A stretch of 64,000 nt of DNA, from the NCBI GenBank assembly GCA_963798805.1, contig CAWCVC010000011.1:62001-126000 (forward strand), in the 5' to 3' direction. Position 1 is the first letter of the stretch; each line of letters opens with the position of its first letter. The notes under the pieces were generated by a model. The model ran no database searches. It was not told the DNA's origin and saw only the letters and a program-made list of their open reading frames with translations. The DNA comes from CAVZCK01 sp963798805. GTDB taxonomy: Bacteria; Pseudomonadota; Alphaproteobacteria; Rhizobiales; Rhodomicrobiaceae. A program made the translations under genes and the position numbers. Below are positions 40,196 to 48,583 of this stretch, one piece after another.

Positions 40196-42010
40196 TCAGG
40201 CAAAGTCCTCCGGACCGAAAAGCTGCGTCTTCAATCCGAGGTCGATTTGCAGACTGTTGCCGACCACGTCATGAATGTCCGAAATCGTGTCTCCAGCCGT
40301 GTCGGGCCCCATGCCGTTCAAGAGGCAGAAATCGTAGGAATGTCCCTTGACGACGAGACCGGCGTCGCCGAGCCGGCTTCGCAAGGTCTCCAGAAATAGC
40401 TCGCGCGCCTGCCCGAACTGGCGCAGCCCGGCTTCGCGGATGATTTCCCGCTCGTGTTCGTAGGAGAGGGTGACGACGGTGAACGGCGTCGCGGCTTCAT
40501 TGTAGGTCTTGGCGGCGGCGTTCAGCGCCACGACGAATTCGAGCGGCAATTCGGAAAAGCGAATGGTCCGCTGGGCCGGCCCATGCACGGCATAGCCCAT
40601 CTGCAGGAAGGCGATGCCCTCCTTGGTCAAGGAATAGGAGTGAACGTCCTTGATCGTGGCGGCGTCGCTGTCGATATGGGCGCCGCAATCCATACAGACG
40701 AAGCCGATAGCCGGTTCCGAGCCGGAATGCCCGCAGCGCTTACAGACGGTAACAGAGCCCGGCTTGTCATAGTCGACGCTGAAATGGGTGAGCTCCTGGC
40801 GGCATTTCGGACAGATCAGCTTGCCGCCGCGCCGGAAATCCGATTCGACGCCCTGATAGGCGCATTTGTAGTGGTGCACATAAAACTCTTCGCTGAGCTC
40901 CGACGAGCGGCAATCCGGGCATTCCTCGCGGACATGCAGCCGCGCTGACGAACAGCGATAGCAGGTGTGAAAACGGTCGAAGAAGGTCCGCTGCAGAAAT
41001 CCGCTCTTGACCAGCTTTTCGGCCTCCTGAACGGTCTCCGCATCCGGCAGGGCGATATTGTAGCCGACGAGCGAGCGCGCCCCGGGATCGAAAGACGCCG
41101 TAAGAACGGCGTCCTTCACATACATCCGGGCAAGCAGCTTCTCGCTCATGTCGCTCGCGCTGGTCAGGTCGCGGTGAAGCTGGGCGCGGCGCTGATGGAA
41201 GCCCTGGATCAGCCGGCGCACGGCTTCTCCGTCTCCGTGGTTGGGCGTGGCGGCATTGTGATCGGCATAGGAGCCGAGGCCGCCCTCCAGGTCGATTACG
41301 GGAAAGAGGTGCAGCGGCTTGCGCTGCCAGAGCTGGGCGAGATCAGTGGGGCGGGCCGGCGCGCAGACGAGCACGGCGTCGATGGCGGCAAGGTCCGAGA
41401 ACGTCTGAGCAGTCCGTGGCGAAAATCGCTCGCCGTCGAAATCCTGCGGCCAGCGCAGCAGCTCGAGGCCCGGCGCCCAAGCCGGATCGGCGCGGCGCAC
41501 GGCGGGGCCGGAGGCGCCGTTCGCGCGGGCGGGGCGCGCCTCGCCGGCAGCAGCATACACGGCGCCGGCGGGACTTGCCGCTGCACCGTCCGCCTCCGGC
41601 CGTGCGGCGGTATGCTCGATGACGGTGCAGACCTCGAAAATATCGAGCGGCTTGGGAATAATCTGGTCGAAATTCTCGCAGTTTTCACCATGAGCCAGAA
41701 GGCCCTCGACATCGGCGGTGATGGCGATGAGCCTCGCCGTGGCCTCGCCATTCTTCTCCTCGCGATAGTTCCGCGCGACCTGAACGCCGTTGAGTTTGGG
41801 CAGGCGGAAATCGATCAGGGCCACGTCATAGACGTGCCGCTTCAACGCGCCGAGAGCCTGCTCGCCGTCCTGGGCAATGTCGACGACATGGCCACGCTGA
41901 GTGAGGATGAGCTTTAAGAGATCTTGCGTAACCGGGCTATCTTCGGCAACCAGCACACGCTTGGGTATCAGGGCTGCAGGTACGGCGCTGTCATCCTGGA
42001 CTTCGACCAC
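40196..42010 (-). CDS. Response regulator: CheY receiver, TackOD1-like zinc-ribbon region, degenerate GGDEF domain
   Basis: 604 residues from GTG 42010, which follows GGAAGAAG. Receiver domain about 17-135, with acidic ED (23-24) and phospho-acceptor Asp67 in ALIDFRLPKLNG. After an Ala/Pro linker comes a region (about 200-345) without a clear match. A cysteine-rich part (about 348-442) follows with six CxxC-type knuckles (CYRC, CPDC, CPKC, CKRC, CMDC plus HHYKC), as in Thaumarchaeal output domain 1 proteins. The last 115 residues have GGDEF-like spacing (PFTVVTLSYEHEREI, then ARELFLETLRSRL), but the catalytic loop reads GHSYDF. Cyclase activity is therefore unlikely. It is divergent from the phosphorelay genes and may be their output. 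Confidence 0.8.
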   Translation of the reverse strand: MVEVQDDSAVPAALIPKRVLVAEDSPVTQDLLKLILTQRGHVVDIAQDGEQALGALKRHVYDVALIDFRLPKLNGVQVARNYREEKNGEATARLIAITADVEGLLAHGENCENFDQIIPKPLDIFEVCTVIEHTAARPEADGAAASPAGAVYAAAGEARPARANGASGPAVRRADPAWAPGLELLRWPQDFDGERFSPRTAQTFSDLAAIDAVLVCAPARPTDLAQLWQRKPLHLFPVIDLEGGLGSYADHNAATPNHGDGEAVRRLIQGFHQRRAQLHRDLTSASDMSEKLLARMYVKDAVLTASFDPGARSLVGYNIALPDAETVQEAEKLVKSGFLQRTFFDRFHTCYRCSSARLHVREECPDCRSSELSEEFYVHHYKCAYQGVESDFRRGGKLICPKCRQELTHFSVDYDKPGSVTVCKRCGHSGSEPAIGFVCMDCGAHIDSDAATIKDVHSYSLTKEGIAFLQMGYAVHGPAQRTIRFSELPLEFVVALNAAAKTYNEAATPFTVVTLSYEHEREIIREAGLRQFGQARELFLETLRSRLGDAGLVVKGHSYDFCLLNGMGPDTAGDTISDIHDVVGNSLQIDLGLKTQLFGPEDFA

Positions 42011-42064
42011 GGATCTTCTTCCGATCTTGTTATTGTTGAATTCGGCAGACTCAGAAGAACGGCA

Positions 42065-42125
42065 GAGACGTCTCAGACACGACTTTCAAAGACAGTGAAT
42101 ACAATCGAAAATATTGTTGACAATA
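42065..42125. promoter_or_regulatory. Palindromes in the divergent promoter region of the signalling cluster
   Basis: The 264-base space between the divergent zinc-ribbon regulator and the binding-protein gene is AT-rich. It contains a perfect 10-base palindrome GAGACGTCTC (42065-42074) and TATTGT-TG-ACAATA (42112-42125). The latter overlaps a TTGACA that could serve as a -35 box toward the right, though no well-spaced -10 is obvious. They are candidate operator sites for coordinated control of both directions. Confidence 0.35.
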
Positions 42126-42274
42126 CGCGATATAGACATTTCCGGCTGGACGGAAGCGGCCTTTTCGAAACCAGCCCCTTGACGCGACACACCTAAAGCT
42201 GGCCTTTACCTTTGATTGCAAAAATGTGCAATACACGCATTGGATGTGATTCGATTTTCCTCCGGGGCCGTTGT

Positions 42275-43306
42275 ATGCCGCCCACAGTGCAAACGGCGTC
42301 GCCGCGCGCCAGGCTTTATCGGCAGCTTTTCCGATCCGCCGCGCCGTGCATCCTACTTGCGGCGCTCGTCGTCGCCGTTACCGCCCAAGGCGCGCAAGCA
42401 GCCCGCAGCGGCCGCGTCGCCATCCAAGCCAGCCAAGCCGCCCTCCTCCTCTGGATCGCCGAGGAGCGCGGCCTTTTCCGCGCCCATGGAATCGACGCGG
42501 ATATCAGTGTGGTCAATTCGGGCCTGAAAGCGGCTCAAGCGCTGACGAGCGGCGAGACCGACCTTGCGATCTCCTCCGATACCGCTCTCGTGACCGAGAG
42601 TTTCGATCATCCGGAGTTGCGCATCCTTGCCGTAGTCTCGGCTTCCGAAACCTCAAAGCTGATCGCCAGAAGGGACCACGGCATCACCAAGGCCGGCGAT
42701 CTCGCAGGCAAGCGCATCGGCGTCACGCTCGGCACGACCGGCGAATATTTGCTGACGCGCTATCTGACGCTGCACGGTATCCCGCTCGATGCGGCAAGGA
42801 TGGTCAACCTGCAGCCGGCACAGATCGAAGAGGAGCTGATCAGCGGCCGCATCGATGCCGCTGTCGCCTGGGAGCCGTTCGCGCGGAATGCCGAGCGTGC
42901 GCTCCAGGCAAACGCCGTCATTCTCCCTGACCAGCTCGATCAAACCTATTACTTCCTGCTTCTGACGACCCAATCCTGGGCCGAACGCAATCCCGGGAAA
43001 GTCAAATCGATCCTGCAGGCGCTTATAGACGCCGAGCAGTTTGCCGCCGAGCAGCCCGGTCGGGCCAAGGCGATCATTCGCGCGAAGTTCGGCCTCCAGC
43101 AGGACGACATCGACTATATCTGGCCGCTTCACAGCCTGCATGTCAGCCTCCCGCAAGGTCTGCTGTTCGTTCTCGAGCGGCAAGCCGATTGGCAGATGCG
43201 GATTGGGCAGGCCCGCGCGCGGAGGATGCCGGACTTTCTTGACTTGGTCGCGCCCGAGCCGCTCTCCGCACTTCGGGGAAGCGCCGTCGGCATCGTGAAA
43301 TGGTGA
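42275..43306 (+). CDS. NMT1/SsuA-type periplasmic substrate-binding protein without transporter partners
   Basis: 343 residues from ATG 42275; earlier in-frame starts lack signal-peptide logic. The signal peptide is about 20-42 (CILLAALVVAVTAQGAQA). The mature domain has the type 2 periplasmic-binding fold of the NitT/TauT group: LLLWIAEERGLFRAHGIDADI, TDLAISSDTALV, GKRIGVTLGTTGEYLL and AAVAWEPFARNAE. No permease or ATPase gene is near. The stop overlaps the start of the first histidine kinase, so the protein probably serves as its periplasmic ligand sensor and not in uptake; that role is inferred. Homologues bind nitrate, sulfonates, bicarbonate or pyrimidines. Confidence 0.88.
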   Translation: MPPTVQTASPRARLYRQLFRSAAPCILLAALVVAVTAQGAQAARSGRVAIQASQAALLLWIAEERGLFRAHGIDADISVVNSGLKAAQALTSGETDLAISSDTALVTESFDHPELRILAVVSASETSKLIARRDHGITKAGDLAGKRIGVTLGTTGEYLLTRYLTLHGIPLDAARMVNLQPAQIEEELISGRIDAAVAWEPFARNAERALQANAVILPDQLDQTYYFLLLTTQSWAERNPGKVKSILQALIDAEQFAAEQPGRAKAIIRAKFGLQQDDIDYIWPLHSLHVSLPQGLLFVLERQADWQMRIGQARARRMPDFLDLVAPEPLSALRGSAVGIVKW

Positions 43307-44913
43307 TCGCGATGCTCTCAATGTCTCTCAAGACCACCGTGCGCCTAGCGATTATCGGCGTTGTGGTCGGGAGCATCGGCATTATCGGCGTCACGACCGG
43401 CGCCTATCTGATGCTCGACCGTATCCAGGCCCGTGTCGCATTCGCCAATGCTGTGAGCGCCAATGTTGGACGGCTGAATCTGCTGACTGCCGAACTGCTT
43501 CTGCATGAGTCGCAGCGGGTGAGCCTGCAATGGCGGCGGCAGCATGAGATCCTCTTGGAGCAGCTTGCGGAAGTGTCGCTGCCGAGGGGACAGGCGGCCG
43601 TGCTCACGACCGAGATGATGCGGCGGCTCGAAGCGCTGCCGCCGCTCGTCGATGAGTTTGAAGGTCCGGTCATCGCGACACGCCCGGCAAACCCGCAGGC
43701 TGCAGAAGCGCGCGAAATCATTTCCGAGTCGATCATCGCGCAGGCTGGCGCCATTCTCTCGCAGACCATCGAGCTGCGCGAGGTGCTGGTGACGGCGGCG
43801 GCCGCGGCGCGCAGGCAGGTGTTCCTCGTGATCGGCGGCGGCTTTCTCGCCGTGATGATTGGCGGCGGCCTCGCTCTGATGCTGATCAGCAACCGGTTGC
43901 TCTCGCGGATCCTGAAGCTGCGCACCGTCATCCAGCAGCTCGGCGAGGGCGATCTGGAGGCGGACATACCGCTGTGGATGCGGGATGAAATGGGCGAGGT
44001 GTTCACCCAGCTCGATCAGATGCGGCTCAGTCTTCTGCAGTCGATGGGCGATCTCTCGCGCGTCAACATGCAGCTTGTCGGCGCCAAGGCCGAGCTGGAA
44101 GACCGGGTGGCCCAGCGCACCGCGGGTTTGCAGGAGGCAAATCGCGAGCTGGAGGCCTTCACCTATGCCGTCTCCCACGATTTGCGCGGTTCCTTGCGCA
44201 GGATCGCCGGGTTCAGCCAGGCCGTGCTCGAAGATCACAGCAAGGATCTCGACGGTGAAGGCGCCGACATGCTGCGCCGCGTCCAAGGCGCGGCCACGCA
44301 GATGAACCAGCTTGTCGAAGATCTCCTGAAGCTGTCGAAGCTCAATCAAAAGCCGATCGAGGTTTCGGAGGTGGACCTGTCCCAGATCGCCTCGGAAATC
44401 TGCGACAACCTCCAGGACCAGACTTCGCCGCGCAAGCTCGCCGTCAAGATCGCCCCCGGCGTCACCGCGCGGTGCGACGCGCGGCTGATGCGCATCGTGC
44501 TCACCAATCTGATCGAGAACGCCTGGAAGTTCTCGGCCCGGAAATCCGACGCCGTCATCGAATTCGGTCAACGGATCGAGGGCGGTGCTGTGACCTTCTT
44601 CATCCGCGACAACGGTGCGGGCTTCGACATGGCGTTCAGCGAAAAGCTGTTCCAGCCGTTCCAGCGTCTGCATTCGGCGAAGGAATTCCCGGGGACCGGC
44701 ATCGGCCTCGCAACCGTCGCCCGCATCATCAGGCTGCATGGCGGAAAGATCTGGGCCGAATCGCGGCCCGGCGAAGGCGCAACGTTCTTTTTCCAGCTCG
44801 GACGTCCCGTGGACGCTGGCGGGCGGGAACCGGCGCAGCAGGTAACCGGCGAGGATCGGAGCGCCTCGGCGCAGCCCGCCAGACGCAGAGCAGCAGGAGC
44901 CGGAAAGGCATGA
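43300..44913 (+). CDS. Membrane sensor histidine kinase with periplasmic domain and HAMP
   Basis: 537 residues; ATG 43300 overlaps the binding-protein stop, though Mets at 43312 and 43321 are possible. TM1 is about 13-38, a helical periplasmic domain about 39-168, TM2 about 172-196, HAMP about 197-250, and a coiled linker leads to the DHp domain with His293 in YAVSHDLRGSLRRI. The ATPase domain has NLIENAWKFSARK, DNGAGFDM and GTGIGLATVARI. The kinase core is close to that of the next gene. A short Ala/Arg-rich tail ends in an ATGA overlap with it. It probably reads the state of the upstream binding protein. Confidence 0.9.
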   Translation: MVIAMLSMSLKTTVRLAIIGVVVGSIGIIGVTTGAYLMLDRIQARVAFANAVSANVGRLNLLTAELLLHESQRVSLQWRRQHEILLEQLAEVSLPRGQAAVLTTEMMRRLEALPPLVDEFEGPVIATRPANPQAAEAREIISESIIAQAGAILSQTIELREVLVTAAAAARRQVFLVIGGGFLAVMIGGGLALMLISNRLLSRILKLRTVIQQLGEGDLEADIPLWMRDEMGEVFTQLDQMRLSLLQSMGDLSRVNMQLVGAKAELEDRVAQRTAGLQEANRELEAFTYAVSHDLRGSLRRIAGFSQAVLEDHSKDLDGEGADMLRRVQGAATQMNQLVEDLLKLSKLNQKPIEVSEVDLSQIASEICDNLQDQTSPRKLAVKIAPGVTARCDARLMRIVLTNLIENAWKFSARKSDAVIEFGQRIEGGAVTFFIRDNGAGFDMAFSEKLFQPFQRLHSAKEFPGTGIGLATVARIIRLHGGKIWAESRPGEGATFFFQLGRPVDAGGREPAQQVTGEDRSASAQPARRRAAGAGKA

Positions 44914-46049
44914 ATACGGTCCTCGACGACTTGTTCGGTACCGCGTCCTTCATGCCGCATGGCTATTGCCTCTTGTGGCGCCCCGATCTGGTGGCGCTGC
45001 ACGCCATCTCCGACGGCGTTATTGCGATCTGCTATTTCACCATTCCCGCTTGCCTCTGGTATTTTGCCAAGCGCCGGACGGATCTCGAATTCCGGGCCCT
45101 GTTCTTCCTCTTCGCCGCCTTTATCCTCTGTTGCGGCCTGACGCATCTGATTGAGCTCATCACCCTATGGAGGCCGATCTACGTCATACAGGGGTTCGTC
45201 AAGGCGGTAACAGCGCTCGTATCGGTGGCGGCCGTCTACGCGCTTTTGCCGGTGATCCCGCGGGCGCTGACAATTCCGGGCCTCAGCGGGATGCGGCAGG
45301 CCAACCTGGAAATGGGCCGCCTCATTGCCGAGAGAGAAACGCTCATCGCAGAACGAACCGCCGAGCTGACCGCAGCCAACCGCGAGCTTGAGGCCTTCGC
45401 CTCGACCATCGCCCACGATCTGCGCTCGCCGCTTAGGAGCATCAACGGCTTCAGCCAGGTGCTCGTCGAGGAATATGGCGGGGCTCTCGACACCAGTGGC
45501 CAGGAGATCGTGAACCGCATCCGCCTCGCCACGTTGCGCATGAGCACGCATATCGACGATCTCCTGCTGTTGTCCCGGCTGGCGCGCACCCCCGTGCAGA
45601 TCTGCGAGGTCAATCTGTCCAGCATGGCCGAGGTTATCGCATCGGGCCTGCAGCAACGCAGCCCGAACCGCAAGGTGGACCTCGTCGTCAAGGACGGCAT
45701 AGCCGCGCGCTGCGACCGCAACCTGATGCGCATTGCGCTATCGCATCTTCTGAAAAATGCGTGGAAATTCACCTCTCGTGAGGAGCAGGCGAAAATCCTG
45801 TTTGGCTGCAAGAGATGGCGCGGGCGGGACGTCTTCTATGTCGAGGACAACGGCGTCGGCTTCGACATGGCCTACGCCACCAAGCTGTTCCACCCGTTCC
45901 ACCGTCTGCACTCGCCGACGGAATTCTCCGGAAACGGCATGGGGCTGGCGCTCGTCGCCCGCATCATTGCCCGCCACGGCGGACAGGTCAAAGCCAAGTC
46001 CAGCTTGGGCAAAGGCACACGAATTATTTTCACGCTCGGGAGGGACTGA
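44910..46049 (+). CDS. Histidine kinase with ethylene-receptor-type transmembrane sensor domain
   Basis: 379 residues. Residues about 27-125 form three membrane helices resembling the ethylene-binding domain of plant ETR1. Asp35, Tyr42, Ile45, Pro46, Ile72, Cys75 and His79 align with ETR1 D25, Y32, I35, P36, I62, C65 and H69, all at +10 without gaps, and the copper-ligand segment reads ILCCGLTHLIEL against IVLCGATHLINL. A third helix (TALVSVAAVYALLPVIP) and a coiled linker (ERETLIAERTAELTAANREL) follow, with no GAF domain. DHp His169 is in IAHDLRSPLRSI; the ATPase has LLKNAWKF, DNGVGFDM and GNGMGLALVARI. Ethylene or another small hydrophobic ligand is plausible; binding is not shown. Confidence 0.9.
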   Translation: MNTVLDDLFGTASFMPHGYCLLWRPDLVALHAISDGVIAICYFTIPACLWYFAKRRTDLEFRALFFLFAAFILCCGLTHLIELITLWRPIYVIQGFVKAVTALVSVAAVYALLPVIPRALTIPGLSGMRQANLEMGRLIAERETLIAERTAELTAANRELEAFASTIAHDLRSPLRSINGFSQVLVEEYGGALDTSGQEIVNRIRLATLRMSTHIDDLLLLSRLARTPVQICEVNLSSMAEVIASGLQQRSPNRKVDLVVKDGIAARCDRNLMRIALSHLLKNAWKFTSREEQAKILFGCKRWRGRDVFYVEDNGVGFDMAYATKLFHPFHRLHSPTEFSGNGMGLALVARIIARHGGQVKAKSSLGKGTRIIFTLGRD

Positions 46050-46055
46050 TTGCAA

Positions 46056-46505
46056 ATGCCCTATCGGATGAACGACGTCATTCTGCTTGTCGAGGACAAT
46101 CCCGATGACGAGGCGCTCGCGATCAGAGCGCTCAGGAAATGCAATATCGCCAACCGGATCGTCGTCGCCAGGGACGGCGTCGAAGCCCTCGATCTGCTGT
46201 TTGGCAGGAACGGGGGGAAGCCACTGCTGCCCGCCGTTGTGCTGATGGATCTGAAGCTGCCGCGGCTCGACGGCATCGAGACGCTCGAAAGGATCAGAGC
46301 CTCGGAACAGACCCGCAGCCTGCCCGTGGTCATGCTCACCACGTCCGATCAGGAATCCGATGTGCTGCGCTCGTATAAATCCGGGGTGAACAGCTATGTG
46401 CGCAAGCCGATTGAATTCGGCGAGTTCACAACCGTTGCCGCGCAGCTCGGCCTCTATTGGCTGCTTCTCAACCAGCGGCCGCGGCCTAGCACGCGCGAGG
46501 AGTAA
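46056..46505 (+). CDS. Rcp1-type single-domain response regulator
   Basis: 149 residues with only a receiver domain. The acidic pair is in LLVEDNPDDEALAIRAL, phospho-acceptor Asp65 in VVLMDLKLPRLDG, Thr in VVMLTTSDQESDV and Lys in SYVRKPIEF. This subgroup (Rcp1-like, with NPDDE and KLPxLDG) is typical partner of phytochrome-type histidine kinases, the same kinase subclass as the two genes upstream. GGGAGGGA lies ten bases ahead of ATG 46056; ATG 46068 is an alternative. Starts seven bases after the preceding stop, so clearly co-transcribed. Confidence 0.92.
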   Translation: MPYRMNDVILLVEDNPDDEALAIRALRKCNIANRIVVARDGVEALDLLFGRNGGKPLLPAVVLMDLKLPRLDGIETLERIRASEQTRSLPVVMLTTSDQESDVLRSYKSGVNSYVRKPIEFGEFTTVAAQLGLYWLLLNQRPRPSTREE

Positions 46506-46513
46506 AGGCCGCC

Positions 46514-48469
46514 ATGTACCTCAAAGTCCTGATCGTCGAAGACAGCGAAGACGACGCTATCCTTCTAGCCAACTATCTGAAAAGCTGCGGTTTCGACCCG
46601 AAATGGCAGCAGGTCGACTGCGAGGCCGACCTGGCCGAGGCGGTCGAGGACCGGCGCTGGGATCTCGTCCTCTGCGATCTGGCCATGCCGCTGCTGACGC
46701 CTGTCATGGCCGTCAATTGCGTACGCCAGGTCAATCCCGACATCCCGATCATCATCGTCACCGGCGCGGTGGCCGAGGATGTGGCCATCAGGCTCATCCA
46801 GCACGGCGTGCAGGATGTCGCGCTGAAGGACGACCTGCCGCGCCTGAAGACCGCGATCAGGCGCGAGCTTGCTCTGGCGGAGAACCTGCGCGAGAAACGC
46901 GCCACGGAGCTGCGGCTCGCGGCCGCGCTCGAAAATCTGTTTCAGGGCGTCGCGCTCTTCGACGCCGATGCCCGCCTCATCACCTGCAATCAGCGTTACA
47001 CGACATCGCTCGACCGCTGCGCGCACCTGATCGAGCCGGGCATGTCCTATGCGGAGATTCTGGAAACCGCCATGGAGCACGGACAATTCAAAGTCCAGGA
47101 CAATGGGGACAACCCAACGCTCCAGCGCCTGCTCGCCTACCAGATCGCCGACGGCGAACCTTTCGAGCAGCAGCATCATGACGGTCGCTGGATCAAGATT
47201 CAGCGGCACCGGACCGAGGACGGCGGCATCGTCACGCTGACCACGGACATCACCGAGAACAAGCTGCGCGAGGAAGCCCTCATCAGCAAGAGCGCCCAAC
47301 TTGCCCAGATCAACCAGGACCTGGTTCAGGAAATCGGGCGCAGGGAGGCGACCGAGGACGCGCTCAGGGAGAGCGAAAGCCGTGCGCGCGCCATCTTCGA
47401 GAGCGCCGTCGACGGCGTCATCACCTTCAACGACAATTATCGCGTGGAGACGGTCAATCCGGCGGCGGAGACGATCTTCGGTTACGGCGCCGACGAGCTG
47501 ATCGGAATGCACATCCATCATCTGATGCTGATCGGCAGCGCCCCGGAACAGGCGGAGACGGCGGCTGCCTGGGGCATGGGAGCGCCCTTAAGGCTGTCCG
47601 GTCCGAATCTGCGGCTTGTTACCGGCTGGCGCAAAGACGGCGAAGCCTTCCCCATCGAGCTGACCATCAGCCCGGTCACGCTGCGTAACCGCAGCATCTA
47701 CACGGCGATCATCCGCGACGTCACCGAGCGCACCAAGCTCGACCGCATGAAGCGGGAATTCGTCTCGGTCGTCAGCCATGAGCTGCGCACGCCGCTGACC
47801 TCGATCCAGGGCTCGCTCGGACTGCTGAACGCGGGCGCCGCCGGAGAGTTGCCGGCCCGCGCCCGGTCGATGGTGGCGATCGGATTGCAGAACAGCGAGC
47901 GCCTGTTGCGGCTGATCAACGACATTCTCGATATGGAGAAGATCGAGTCCGGCAAGATGGAGTTCACCTTCGAGCCGCTCGGCGTGCTGGAGCTGATCGA
48001 AGGCGCCGTCGAGGAGAACAAGGCCTTTCTCGATCAGTATAGGCTGCGCGTGAACATCGAGCCTCCGCCAGCTCCCGAGGTCAAGGTCCGCGGCGACAAC
48101 GGCCGCCTGATGCAGGTGCTCACCAATCTGCTTTCCAATGCGGCGAAATATTCGCCGGAGGGCGGCACGATCACCATCGGTGTCGATGCATCCAAAGATA
48201 TGCTCCGCATCCGGGTCAAGGATGAAGGCCCCGGCATTCCCGAGAGCTTTCACGACCGTATCTTCCAGAAATTCTCCCAGGCAGATTCCTCCGACACTCG
48301 CCAGAAGAGCGGCACCGGGCTCGGCCTCAGCATCACCAAGGCCATCGTCGAGCGGCATGGCGGCAATATCGGCTTCGAGACGGCGGAGGGCGCAGGCACG
48401 ATCTTCTTCTTCGACCTGCCGGTCTATCGCGAAGAGGAGCTCAGCGAGCGCAAGCAGATGTCGGCATGA
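46514..48469 (+). CDS. Hybrid signalling kinase REC-PAS-PAS-HisKA-HATPase
   Basis: 651 residues, no membrane segments. An N-terminal receiver (about 3-125, Asp55 in LVLCDLAMP) is followed by a PAS-7-like domain (about 145-250, NLFQGVALFDADARLITCNQRY), a coiled linker, a second PAS (about 285-405, IFESAVDGVITFNDNYRVE), then DHp with His422 in VVSHELRTPLTSIQGSL. The ATPase has NLLSNAAKYSPEGG, DEGPGIPES and GTGLGLSITKAI. An N-terminal receiver on a kinase lets upstream phosphorylation gate its activity. It could take phosphate from the two membrane kinases and pass it to the regulator and HPt genes downstream. PAS ligands are unknown. Confidence 0.92.
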   Translation: MYLKVLIVEDSEDDAILLANYLKSCGFDPKWQQVDCEADLAEAVEDRRWDLVLCDLAMPLLTPVMAVNCVRQVNPDIPIIIVTGAVAEDVAIRLIQHGVQDVALKDDLPRLKTAIRRELALAENLREKRATELRLAAALENLFQGVALFDADARLITCNQRYTTSLDRCAHLIEPGMSYAEILETAMEHGQFKVQDNGDNPTLQRLLAYQIADGEPFEQQHHDGRWIKIQRHRTEDGGIVTLTTDITENKLREEALISKSAQLAQINQDLVQEIGRREATEDALRESESRARAIFESAVDGVITFNDNYRVETVNPAAETIFGYGADELIGMHIHHLMLIGSAPEQAETAAAWGMGAPLRLSGPNLRLVTGWRKDGEAFPIELTISPVTLRNRSIYTAIIRDVTERTKLDRMKREFVSVVSHELRTPLTSIQGSLGLLNAGAAGELPARARSMVAIGLQNSERLLRLINDILDMEKIESGKMEFTFEPLGVLELIEGAVEENKAFLDQYRLRVNIEPPPAPEVKVRGDNGRLMQVLTNLLSNAAKYSPEGGTITIGVDASKDMLRIRVKDEGPGIPESFHDRIFQKFSQADSSDTRQKSGTGLGLSITKAIVERHGGNIGFETAEGAGTIFFFDLPVYREEELSERKQMSA

Positions 48470-48583
48470 GCCGAGACGGCGGAAAATTCGCAAGATCGGT
48501 GGGATTTGAGCGAAAAGCGCAAACGCTTCTTAAGCCGTCCTCCCCGACAATGGCCCAAATGGCTTGATCGGGAGTGGAGAGAC

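Noticed and set aside
40196..40540. Active diguanylate cyclase at the end of the zinc-ribbon regulator
   Set aside because: The GGDEF signature is replaced by GHSYDF and the metal-binding positions are not conserved.
42212..42274. Longer N terminus of the NitT/TauT binding protein starting at 42212 or 42224
   Set aside because: It would place about 20 polar and cysteine-containing residues before the signal peptide; ATG 42275 gives a normal exported protein.
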